A DNA stretch of 64,000 nt from Hanleya hanleyi (Eukaryota; Mollusca; Polyplacophora; Lepidopleurida; Hanleyidae), in contig JAVTVY010016117.1 of NCBI GenBank assembly GCA_036873755.1, positions 1 through 64,000 on the forward strand, written 5' to 3'. The position numbers were made by a program, and so were the translations under genes. The notes under the pieces were generated by a model that worked only from the letters and a program-made list of their open reading frames with translations, was not told the DNA's origin and searched no databases. Within the stretch, counting starts at the first letter, position 1. Every line of letters starts with the position of its first letter. This document shows, piece by piece, positions 19,975 to 26,954 of the stretch.

Positions 19975-20445
19975 ATGAGGGAGCATATAATACGGCCGTA
20001 TCTCAGCTTGACCCCCGAAGTCTTCCTGCACGTTTATGCGGATAAGGTCGATATCATGGAGGAGGTGGGAGACATCTGTGATGCGGACCCTACACAACCG
20101 TGCCCGGCTCACATTCGTCTGTCCCAAAAGGGCTGGACCAAATTCAAACGGGTGTTATCTGGTGAACTGGACGGCGACCTCATCCACTTGTGTCACGATG
20201 TGTACATCCGACGCGGCCCCTTCTTTGCTCAATTGGCTCGGCTATATGGGGGTACAGTCCATTTTACCCTTCACCCTGATCTATGGTCTGCATTGGAAGA
20301 TGCCGTGGCAGATGTGGATCAAGTGCTTACGGAGGAAGATCGGTCATCAGACGAGTTGGACTGGTCATTTACCATGGACAATGTGCTGGCAGAAGCCAAC
20401 GAAGAAAATCAGAAAGAAACTCCGGCCCAAGATATACCGTTATAA
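19975..20445 (+). CDS. PC4-like protein, second duplicate (156 aa)
   Basis: Same PC4-like unit as its neighbour, but with the original C-terminus ending in PAQDIPL. The two halves of the unit end in LSQKGWTKFKRVL and FTLHPDLWSALEDAVADVDQVL-type strand-helix signatures, matching the PC4 fold's final strand and amphipathic helix. The stop TAA lies inside the integrase TATAAATA box. The element 2 homologue (39582-40052) is also open, so this is the best-conserved PC4-like gene of the family. The function is inferred from the fold only. Confidence 0.75.
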   Translation: MREHIIRPYLSLTPEVFLHVYADKVDIMEEVGDICDADPTQPCPAHIRLSQKGWTKFKRVLSGELDGDLIHLCHDVYIRRGPFFAQLARLYGGTVHFTLHPDLWSALEDAVADVDQVLTEEDRSSDELDWSFTMDNVLAEANEENQKETPAQDIPL

Positions 20446-20448
20446 ATA
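20441..20448 (+). promoter_or_regulatory. TATA box of the integrase gene
   Basis: TATAAATA is 43 bp before the integrase ATG. Element 2 has the same box at 40037 with the same 43-bp spacing. Confidence 0.75.
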
Positions 20449-20483
20449 AACGATAGAGCCACGGTCCATCATCATTTGTCACC

Positions 20484-21557
20484 ATGAAGAGCTGGGAGAA
20501 GGTGTTGGATAACTTATACTACAGTCCCGACAGTCCGGCGACCTATAGTGCATTGACGGCTCTCTATCGAGCGGCCAAACCCCAATTGATACAACGTGCT
20601 CAAATCCGAGATTGGTTAAAAAAACAAGACACCTATACCTTACATCGAGCTGCTCGTCGCCATTTTCTACGGGACCGGGTCATCGTAGGAGGACTAGATG
20701 CCCAGTGGCAAGCGGATTTGGTCGATATGAGCGCCTTTGCCAAACACAACGATGGGAATCGGTATATCTTGACGTGCATCGATATCCTGTCGAAGTATGC
20801 GTGGGTGGTACCCATCCGGACAAAAACGGGGGCGAATCTCATAGCGGCGTTCAATGACATCTTCAAGACCGGGCGCAAACCCATGCATTTGCAAACCGAC
20901 GAAGGCACGGAATTCCTCAACAGACCGTTCCAACAGTTACTGAAAGCTCAGAAGTTGTTTTTCTTCCATACATACAACGACAGCAAGGCTTCCGTGGTGG
21001 AAAGGTTCAACAGGACATTCAAAGGCCGCATGTATAAATATTTCACCTATAAGAATACAAAGCGGTACATCGATGTTCTCCCGAAACTTGTGAGTGGTTA
21101 CAATCGAGCCTATCACCGGAGTATAAAGAGAGCCCCCACTACCGTGACCCAACGCAATGAAGCCCAAGTCCGGCGTGTCTTGTACCCCGGGCAATCGCAG
21201 CGAACGACGTCGGAGGTGTACAAGGTCGGCCACCCTGTACGGATCAGTAAAGTCAAAGGTCAATTTGAGAAAAGTTACTTGCCCAACTGGAGCGATGAGC
21301 ACTTCCTGATTAAACGGCGCCTACCCCGACAGCAGCGAGTCTATGAACTGGAAGATCTTCAAGGGGAACCGTTGCTAGGCACGTTTTACGAGATGGAATT
21401 ACAGCCTGTGGTAAAAACACAGCAAGACTACTACACGGTGGAGCAGATTTTGAAAACGGAACGTCGACGTGGCAAACTGTTTCATTTCGTCAAATGGCAA
21501 AGCTGGCCCAGTTCCTTCAATTCCTGGGTCGCTGCCAACCAGGTGAAACGACTATAA
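20484..21557 (+). CDS. Retroviral-type integrase with chromodomain (Polinton INT)
   Basis: The 357-residue enzyme is expected to insert the element's linear DNA and make the 6-bp duplication. The rve core shows the acidic triad D78 (WQADLVD), D139 (LQTDEGTEF) and E173 (VVERFNRTFKGR), with 33 residues between the last two. The C-terminal 45 residues form a chromodomain (YTVEQIL, FHFVKWQSWPSSFNSWV), which in related elements reads histone methylation and guides insertion. No classical HHCC zinc finger is seen at the N-terminus. The frame is intact. It is one of the hallmark genes that define this element class. The stop codon overlaps the next TATA box. Confidence 0.95.
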   Translation: MKSWEKVLDNLYYSPDSPATYSALTALYRAAKPQLIQRAQIRDWLKKQDTYTLHRAARRHFLRDRVIVGGLDAQWQADLVDMSAFAKHNDGNRYILTCIDILSKYAWVVPIRTKTGANLIAAFNDIFKTGRKPMHLQTDEGTEFLNRPFQQLLKAQKLFFFHTYNDSKASVVERFNRTFKGRMYKYFTYKNTKRYIDVLPKLVSGYNRAYHRSIKRAPTTVTQRNEAQVRRVLYPGQSQRTTSEVYKVGHPVRISKVKGQFEKSYLPNWSDEHFLIKRRLPRQQRVYELEDLQGEPLLGTFYEMELQPVVKTQQDYYTVEQILKTERRRGKLFHFVKWQSWPSSFNSWVAANQVKRL

Positions 21558-21558
21558 A
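21553..21558 (+). promoter_or_regulatory. TATA box of the membrane-protein gene, overlapping the integrase stop
   Basis: TATAAA contains the TAA stop of integrase (CGA CTA TAA). The ATG follows 55 bp after the start of the box. The arrangement is identical in element 2 (box at 41130, ATG at 41185). Confidence 0.75.
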
Positions 21559-21607
21559 GCCAGACACCACTACCGTCATCCTTCATTCCACGTTCAACCA
21601 CGGTGCT

Positions 21608-21937
21608 ATGGACAAGCAGCAGCTGCCTCTGAATACAGCGTCTCCCAAAACGCGCAAAGCGCAAGTGGGCTTTGTGGTGATATTGCTAACCCTGCTGAGT
21701 GTGTTGTACGGAGGTGTGTTTTACGACGTAGCCTATGTCAGCACGCTACTTAACCAACTTAGAAATCCAGCTGTGAGTGGCAGTGAAACCAGTCTACAGA
21801 TAGCACCAGTCACCTCCATGATCGAAACGAGCCCAGTCATCACCACCACCACACCACGTGTACAAGCCACATCGAGCTCCACACCACGTATACAGTCAAC
21901 ACCTACACCAAGTACACCCACTACGTCTGAAAACTAA
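21608..21937 (+). CDS. Single-pass membrane protein with Thr/Pro-rich ectodomain, truncated (109 aa)
   Basis: A short N-terminal segment precedes a hydrophobic helix, VGFVVILLTLLSVLYGGVFY (about residues 20-39). A Ser/Thr/Pro-rich tail follows that looks suited to O-glycosylation. The ATG at 21608 is chosen from the TATA spacing; the frame open further upstream lies inside the integrase gene. In element 2 the frame continues for 47 more codons with two SEQTTTT-VVPTT repeats, so the stop here is probably a premature one. A mucin-like surface protein is a possible virion or envelope attachment component, but no homologue is recognised. Confidence 0.65.
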   Translation: MDKQQLPLNTASPKTRKAQVGFVVILLTLLSVLYGGVFYDVAYVSTLLNQLRNPAVSGSETSLQIAPVTSMIETSPVITTTTPRVQATSSSTPRIQSTPTPSTPTTSEN

Positions 21938-22059
21938 CCGGATTTCATCCCTCACAGTGAACAGACAACGACGACCGACGTTGTACCCACCACCACCCCA
22001 GTTCACTCGTTCCAAATTTACAAGAGCGGGTTACCACGACAGCGGATACAGCTCAAACC

Positions 22060-22668
22060 ATGGACCCTCGGTGGCAGCATCCCTTCACTTGCGTCATCGC
22101 AGGACCGACGGGTTCCGGCAAAACGCACTACGTCAGGAAGCCCCTTCAACACGCTGACAGCATGATCACCCCACCCATTGCCCGAATCGTGTGGTGTTAC
22201 GGAGAATGGCAGGCAGCGTATGCAGCAATGCACCACATCACGTTCGTGGAAGGCCTACCTAACCTGACCGATTTGGAACCGGACACCTCGGTGGTTCTGG
22301 ATGATCTCATGGCGGAGACGGATGCGCGGGTCACCCAACTCTTTACCAAAGGCAGCCATCATCGACGGCTCAGCATCATCTACATTGTGCAAAATCTGTT
22401 CAGTAAAAACAAAGAACATCGGAACATCAGCTTAAATGCCCACTACCTGGTGTTCTTCAAAAACCCGAGAGATACCACTCAACTGCTGCACTTGGCGAGA
22501 CAGATGTATCCCGGCCGCACACCGTTTGCGTTGGAAGCCTTTAAAGATGCGACAACCCCTCAGCACGGGTATGTGCTCTTCGACCTCAAGCAAGCCACCC
22601 CCGACCACCTTCGACTACGGACCGGCATCTTTCCCGGAGAGGCCCACCACGTGTACATGCAAAAATAA
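22060..22668 (+). CDS. Genome-packaging ATPase (FtsK/HerA type)
   Basis: This 202-residue ATPase is expected to pump DNA into the capsid. The Walker A motif is GPTGSGKT (residues 15-22) and the Walker B motif is SVVLDDLM with D81 and D82. A conserved IIYIVQN (about 107-113) and HYLVFFKNPRD follow, as in Polinton and adintovirus packaging ATPases. The frame is intact and the length is normal for the family. No TATA box lies close upstream, and the frame of the membrane protein would run up to its start if not truncated, so the two may share a transcript. A poly(A) signal follows at 22729. Element 2 has lost only the start codon. Confidence 0.93.
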   Translation: MDPRWQHPFTCVIAGPTGSGKTHYVRKPLQHADSMITPPIARIVWCYGEWQAAYAAMHHITFVEGLPNLTDLEPDTSVVLDDLMAETDARVTQLFTKGSHHRRLSIIYIVQNLFSKNKEHRNISLNAHYLVFFKNPRDTTQLLHLARQMYPGRTPFALEAFKDATTPQHGYVLFDLKQATPDHLRLRTGIFPGEAHHVYMQK

Positions 22669-22728
22669 TGTAAACACACCCACAGTGGCTCCCCCAGCTG
22701 GAGTGTGTGTGTGTTTGATGATGGAGAT

Positions 22729-22734
22729 AATAAA
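22729..22734 (+). terminator. Poly(A) signal after the ATPase gene
   Basis: AATAAA lies 61 bp after the ATPase stop, following a (TG)n stretch. It is the only canonical signal between the ATPase and the next gene. Confidence 0.55.
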
Positions 22735-22782
22735 AAGAATTAATACCACAGCATGGATGACTTTGTCTCTGTTCTCTGAGGT

Positions 22783-22793
22783 AGATAAAAAGG
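22783..22793 (+). promoter_or_regulatory. TATA-like box of the small basic protein gene
   Basis: AGATAAAAAGG is about 41 bp before the ATG at 22825, the same spacing as the TATA boxes of other genes in the element. Together with the poly(A) signal just upstream it suggests a transcription-unit boundary. Confidence 0.5.
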
Positions 22794-22824
22794 GCAGAGT
22801 TGTGGGTTCTGGCATTAGTTGTAC

Positions 22825-23169
22825 ATGATGTCTGTGCGAGTACGGAAGCACGCCCCGACGCTCCGTGTATTGAAGACGGCCCCACCCGAGTTGGTCCGAA
22901 CCATTGTACGCGGTGCGGACCCTGACCTTGTACGCTGTCTGTGCGAGATCGGGTACAACCTGTTAAAAGGCAACGTACCACTGACTCCGGCTCAGAAGAC
23001 CAAGTTGACCAAGCATAAGACAGGTCTCCGAACCTTAGTCCAGAAGCGAGTCTCTCAAACACAAAAGAAAAAGGTGTTACAGAAAGGCGGCTTTCTCGGG
23101 GCCATCTTAGCACCGTTGGCCGCTTCCGTATTGGGTCCAGTATTGGGTGGACTCTTCGGCCGACAATGA
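22825..23169 (+). CDS. Small basic virion-type protein with Gly-rich hydrophobic tail (114 aa)
   Basis: Two adjacent ATGs (22825, 22828) open a basic protein containing LLKGNVPLTPAQKTKLTKHK and KKKVLQKGGFLGAILAPLAA, ending VLGPVLGGLFGRQ. This design, a Lys-rich helical part followed by a Gly/Ala/Leu-rich hydrophobic tail, is common in Polinton and adintovirus genomes between ATPase and capsid genes. It may be a DNA-condensing or membrane-active virion component; the role is inferred. Its TGA stop overlaps the next gene's ATG (ATGA). Element 2 has lost the whole gene in a deletion. Confidence 0.75.
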   Translation: MMSVRVRKHAPTLRVLKTAPPELVRTIVRGADPDLVRCLCEIGYNLLKGNVPLTPAQKTKLTKHKTGLRTLVQKRVSQTQKKKVLQKGGFLGAILAPLAASVLGPVLGGLFGRQ

Positions 23170-24008
23170 ACCACACGAAAAAAATGGTCCTCGTGGAACC
23201 ACGGTTCCTTCAAAACCTCCAATCGCTCTACCCTGTCCCACCTACGGTGAAGACCATAAACACCCTCGATGAAGAGATGCAACAGATCTTACAAAGACCG
23301 GGGTTAAGCGACAGTGAGAAAGTACAACGGTACAATGAGACGCTTCAACGGTACATGACGTTCATGGGCCAATACAAAACCTTCTCTATCCCACCACCAC
23401 CACCACCACCACCACCACCACGCGACACACTGCCGACCTCAGCACCGCTCCAACAGCCGCCATTACCAGGGGTACCACCCACAGCCCCACAGTGGGTGGA
23501 AGACGAAGTCCTGAAGAGTGTACCTGCATCGTTCAAGAAACAAGCTGGCCTGGGATTACAACGGATGAAACAGAATCCTAACATGACTTGGAATGATAAA
23601 GCCGAACTACTGATACAGAATCAGGTGGTCCCCGGGAACCACATGACGGATATATTGAATGACCTGATGCGTAAACGCAGGTCGCACACGGATCCTCGAG
23701 GATGGGAGGTCTTCGCTCGAGGCTTGAAAGACATGCATGTACCGCAAGAATTGGTGGGGAACCCCGAGCGCTGGGCCTGGATGCAGCGAACCCAGCAATC
23801 GCCGCGTGGCCCACGACCTTCTTGGGACTCCGAATGGGAACCGGAGTCACCCCTCAAAACACCACCACAACGGGCACCTTCTGTTCACACCTTTAAAAAA
23901 ACACCCTTGATCAAGACACCCCACATCTCCAGAGCCGTGACACGTAGCAAGTCACCGCGAAGAACACGACGCCGGACACAACCGCCCAAGGCCTGGAACA
24001 CCTATTAA
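23166..24008 (+). CDS. Proline-rich conserved Polinton protein (280 aa)
   Basis: The N-terminal region (about 1-70) contains the KKMVLVEPRFLQNLQSL start typical of this Polinton protein and helical heptad-like sequence. A ten-residue proline run follows (about 76-85), then a conserved globular part (WVEDEVLKSVPASFKKQ, RSHTDPRGWEVFARGL). The C-terminus is Arg/Lys-rich (SPRRTRRRTQPPKAW) and looks nucleic-acid binding. The function is not established; a minor capsid or scaffold role is inferred from its position next to penton and capsid genes. It starts within the ATGA overlap with the preceding stop. Its own TAA lies in the TATTAAAA before penton. Confidence 0.75.
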   Translation: MNHTKKMVLVEPRFLQNLQSLYPVPPTVKTINTLDEEMQQILQRPGLSDSEKVQRYNETLQRYMTFMGQYKTFSIPPPPPPPPPPRDTLPTSAPLQQPPLPGVPPTAPQWVEDEVLKSVPASFKKQAGLGLQRMKQNPNMTWNDKAELLIQNQVVPGNHMTDILNDLMRKRRSHTDPRGWEVFARGLKDMHVPQELVGNPERWAWMQRTQQSPRGPRPSWDSEWEPESPLKTPPQRAPSVHTFKKTPLIKTPHISRAVTRSKSPRRTRRRTQPPKAWNTY

Positions 24009-24010
24009 AA
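24003..24010 (+). promoter_or_regulatory. TATA-like box of the penton gene, overlapping the preceding stop
   Basis: TATTAAAA contains the TAA stop of the proline-rich gene and lies 39 bp before the penton ATG. Element 2 has the same box at 42804 and the same spacing. Confidence 0.6.
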
Positions 24011-24041
24011 CCAACAGCAGCAGCAGGACAGCTCAGTCGCC

Positions 24042-24783
24042 ATGTTTTACCTCACCCTACCCAGTAACAGTTCGCTGGATGTGTTTCCTGACAACACCTT
24101 GGCCAAGTACGTGACCCAGTTACTGCAGCCGTTGCATTTACCTGGGAGCTGGGAATGTGGCCTCGTGGATATCCAATACCCTTACTCGTGGTACAACGTG
24201 CGAGCCAATGAAGTGTGGTACGAGGTGACCTACGAAGGAAAAGACACCCGACTCACCCTCCCCGAAGGCCAGTACGATACTTCCAAGGAGTTCATGGGTG
24301 GGCTGACAAGACTGTTGCATTATAAGGCTCTACGGGAGGTGACGAATGTTTCAAAACCCATCAAAACCTATCCCTTCAAGAATCACGTGGACTTCGATTA
24401 CAACGCACACAACGACAAGGCACAGCTCACCGTGACCCCCAACGTCAGTGTCGTACTGAGTCCTATCCTACAGCAAATGCTGGGTTTCGATCTACAGACG
24501 TTCGCTGGTCCCACCGCCCACCAAGGCGAGATCCCGATGGATATGAAGTCGGGTATGTACGGTCTACTCGGACGTGGTGGACAACCACATGGTGGGCGAT
24601 ATCAACACACCTCAAGTCACCCACAGTTTCACCCCCATGCTCTACCTACCCGTACGACAAACCCACATCAACACTATCACGGTGGATATAAGAGATGGCA
24701 CGGGACGACCGGTGGCATTCGAACGCGGGAAAGTGGTGCTGACACTTCATTTTCGACAAGCGCGTGCTCCCCACTTTGTATAA
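24042..24783 (+). pseudogene. Penton-like minor capsid protein, frameshifted
   Basis: The frame starts MFYLTLPSNSSLDVFPDNT and runs through EFMGGLTRLLHYKAL to MDMKSGMYG. Coding then shifts to a frame that begins again at 24574 and ends TLHFRQARAPHFV at the TAA of 24781-24783. This matches the single jelly-roll minor capsid (penton) protein of Polintons, expected at the capsid vertices. Compared with element 2, about 8 nt are missing near 24562 (causing the shift) and a further 36 nt are missing near 24614. Its stop overlaps the X gene start as TAATG. It is disabled in this copy. Confidence 0.85.
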
Positions 24784-25154
24784 TGAAGATGCCTTACGAG
24801 TGCGATGCACGCAGCTATATGGACTATTATGCCCAACAGGCCGGCGGTGGCCGTCCGGTCTTTAGTGGTGAACGCATGCAACGAGGACATGGACTGGGGA
24901 ACATACTCGGGAGCATCGTCAAAACGTTTCTTCCCTTGGTGACGCGTGGGGTGAAAGCAATCGGCAAACAAGCGGTACGCAGTGGACTGCAAGTCGCCGG
25001 TGATGTCTTGCGGGGTACGGCACCCAAAGATGCCTTGAAACGGCGGGCCATGGAAGCGGGAGGAGTCTTGGTGGCCAAAGCACAACGCACCGTAGGGAAT
25101 AAAAGACCTGCACCACCGAGACCACGCACCAGTCGACGACCGACCCAGCGATGA
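24783..25154 (+). CDS. X-like virion core protein (123 aa)
   Basis: The frame begins MKMPYECDARSYMDYYAQQA and carries AGGGRPVFSGERMQRGHGLG. A Leu/Val/Ala helix follows (LGSIVKTFLPLVTRGVKAIG), with basic segments ending RPRTSRRPTQR. The YYxxQAGGG plus QRGHGLG pattern is a signature of the Polinton/adintovirus X-type protein, likened to small adenovirus core proteins; DNA condensation or membrane activity is inferred. The ATG at 24783 overlaps the penton stop (TAATG), and the overlap is conserved in element 2. The frame also runs open further upstream, but only because penton is frameshifted. Confidence 0.85.
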   Translation: MKMPYECDARSYMDYYAQQAGGGRPVFSGERMQRGHGLGNILGSIVKTFLPLVTRGVKAIGKQAVRSGLQVAGDVLRGTAPKDALKRRAMEAGGVLVAKAQRTVGNKRPAPPRPRTSRRPTQR

Positions 25155-25190
25155 CGCACATCGAAGACCCAGGATATCTTTTCTTAAAAC

Positions 25191-26482
25191 ATGTCCTTGA
25201 TCCACGCAGAGTCCTGCCCTCCACCAACAGTGAATTTGATTTGTGGACCGTGCCGCCCACACAGACCAGTGCCGAACAAGGATTATGGGTGGAGCATCTC
25301 CCGCTCTCCAGCATCAACGAAACAGGGCTCATCGAGTTCACCATCAGTAATGCGGATACGGCCTATGTGGATTTAGCCCATACATACTTGTATGTGAAAG
25401 CCAAGATCGTCAATGGAGATGGCTCCAGAATCGTGGACCAAGCGACGGTGGGCCCGACGAATCTCTGGCTGCACTCGATGTTTCAACAGGTGGATATATT
25501 TCTCAGCGACAAACTCATCAGTGACTCGACCAACACGTACCCCTATCGAGCCTACATCGAGACGCTGTTGTCGCATGGACGAGAGGCTAAAAAATCTCAA
25601 CTGACACAGCCCAGCACATGGGCGCAGAGAACGACAATGTGGGATATAGCAAACGGAAGGCTTTGACCGCGAACGGCGTCTCGGTGGATCTCATGGATCG
25701 ACTGCACGCAGACATGCTCATGCAAGACCGGTACCTCTTGAACAAGATCCCCATCAACATCCGACTGATACGGGCGCCTCCGACCTTCGCCTTGATGGCC
25801 ACTAACGTAGACGGGCATGCAGCTGACTATAAGATTGTCATCCAAGACGCAGTCCTGTATGTCCGACAAGTGAAACCGAATCCAGCCGTTCAATTGGGAC
25901 ACCTCAAAGCCTTGGAAACCAAAACCAGCCCAGTACCCTATCCGACGTGTGCAAACCAAAGTGTTCTCTGTGTCTGCTGGAAATATGAGCGCCAACAAAG
26001 AAAACATGTTCCTGGGGGAACTACCCAAGCGATTGATCCTGGCCTGTGTGGAAAATACCAGTTTCAGCGGAGCCTACCCAGAGAACCCGTTTGACTTTAA
26101 ACATTTCGGCATCAATTTTGTGGCCCTGCATGTGGATGGACAACAGGTCCCAGCCACGGCCTTAACACCGAACTTTGGGCGCGCGAATTTCATTCGAGCC
26201 TATCAGAGTCTGTTTACAGCCACCGGTCAAATCAAACAGGACGAAGGGAATATGATCAGTTGGGAGGACTACGCGAACGGATACACGTTGTTCTGTTTCG
26301 ATTTGACCCCCACCTTAGAGAACGACCATCAGCTGGCCCTCGCCAAACAAGGCAATTTACGGTTGGAAATCCACTTTGCACGAGCCCTCCGGAGCACCGT
26401 CAATGTGACCTGCTACGCCGAGTTTGACAACATCATTCAAGTGGACAAGGCGCGCAGCGTCCTGTGTGACTTCTCCACCCAA
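25191..26482 (+). pseudogene. Major capsid protein (double jelly-roll, hexon-like), three frame changes
   Basis: Pieces in successive frames match the Polinton major capsid protein: SEFDLWTVPPTQTS and NLWLHSMFQQVDIFLSDK near the start, YSKRKALTANG and IRLIRAPPTFALM in the middle, LFLGELPKRL-type and FDLTPTLENDHQLALAKQGN segments near the end. Against element 2 there is a 1-nt loss near 25215, a net loss of about 22 nt near 25605 and a 1-nt gain near 25920. The stop has become CAA, so the last frame reads on to 26521 into the protease gene. The start at 25191 follows the element 2 homologue. It is disabled in this copy. Confidence 0.88.
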
Positions 26483-26483
26483 C

Positions 26484-26954
26484 ATGGATACAGACCAGAT
26501 AACCACCGTGCTGGAGAATGACCCAGAGACACGTATGGTCTTTCAAGGGGTGTTCGCCCGAGAAGTGTTCCCATTAGACCGTATGTATCCTGCTTCTTAC
26601 ATTCTCAACACGGACCCGATGGATCGGCCCGATGAACATTGGGTGGGTGTGTACTTGACAGAACAGCAGGGCGAATATTTTGACCCGTACGGCCTGCCAC
26701 CCCTCCATCCCGATTTAACAGACTTCATGGATCAAGGCACAGAGACGTGGTGTTGGAACAGTCAAACGCTGCAAAGCCTGACCAGTAGCGTGTGCGGACA
26801 ATATTGCTTGTTTTACCTGTACCATCGATGCCGGGGAAGACCCTTATCTACCATCGTACAGATGTTTGAGTACCCCAAGGCCGAGGACCGAGATGTACTC
26901 GTATATGACTGGGCCGCCCATCATTTCAATGTACAAGCCCCGTTCTGGGCTTAA
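26484..26954 (+). CDS. Adenain-like cysteine protease (156 aa)
   Basis: This is an intact maturation protease of the adenovirus-protease (C5/Ulp1-like) class, expected to cleave virion precursors. The triad can be placed at H52 (EHWVGVYL), D67 (YFDPYG) and C104 (SSVCGQYC), with an oxyanion glutamine near 94-97 in WNSQTLQS. The length is short but usual for Polinton proteases. The ATG lies one base after the codon where the major capsid frame should stop. The last six codons lie inside the first of four hairpin repeats that follow the gene. The element 2 copy has lost its catalytic cysteine. Confidence 0.9.
   Translation: MDTDQITTVLENDPETRMVFQGVFAREVFPLDRMYPASYILNTDPMDRPDEHWVGVYLTEQQGEYFDPYGLPPLHPDLTDFMDQGTETWCWNSQTLQSLTSSVCGQYCLFYLYHRCRGRPLSTIVQMFEYPKAEDRDVLVYDWAAHHFNVQAPFWA

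Larger units (their letters stand above)
19390..20411 (+). repeat. 511-bp tandem duplication containing a PC4-like gene
   Basis: GATCCTTTGATCTCACGGGG occurs at 19390 and again at 19901. The two 511-bp copies differ at only a few positions, so the event is recent. Each copy carries its own TATA box, 5-prime leader and PC4-like frame. The first copy's frame loses its original end at the junction. Element 2 has one copy only, so the duplication is private to element 1. A short match (GAAGAAAA plus CC) at the junction suggests a microhomology event. Confidence 0.93.

Noticed and set aside
21494..21607. Upstream start for the membrane-protein frame
   Set aside because: The extra codons overlap the integrase chromodomain and lie before the TATA box; the ATG at 21608 is shared by both elements.
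22586..23176. 196-codon minus-strand frame opposite ATPase and small basic protein
   Set aside because: Antisense to well-supported genes, and lost in element 2 with the deletion; no family resemblance.
23392..23421. CAC-type simple repeat as a separate microsatellite
   Set aside because: It encodes the proline run of a conserved protein and is annotated there.
24042..25154. Single 370-codon frame joining penton and X
   Set aside because: The join exists only because an 8-nt deletion shifts penton into the X frame; element 2 shows two separate genes with a TAATG overlap.
24747..25262. 171-codon minus-strand frame over X and capsid
   Set aside because: It is a shadow of the plus-strand X gene. 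A similar antisense frame in element 2 follows from coding-strand composition, and it has no motif or promoter.
25151..25666. Alternative start of the major capsid frame at 25151
   Set aside because: It is out of frame with the start seen in element 2 and becomes continuous only through a single-base loss near 25215.
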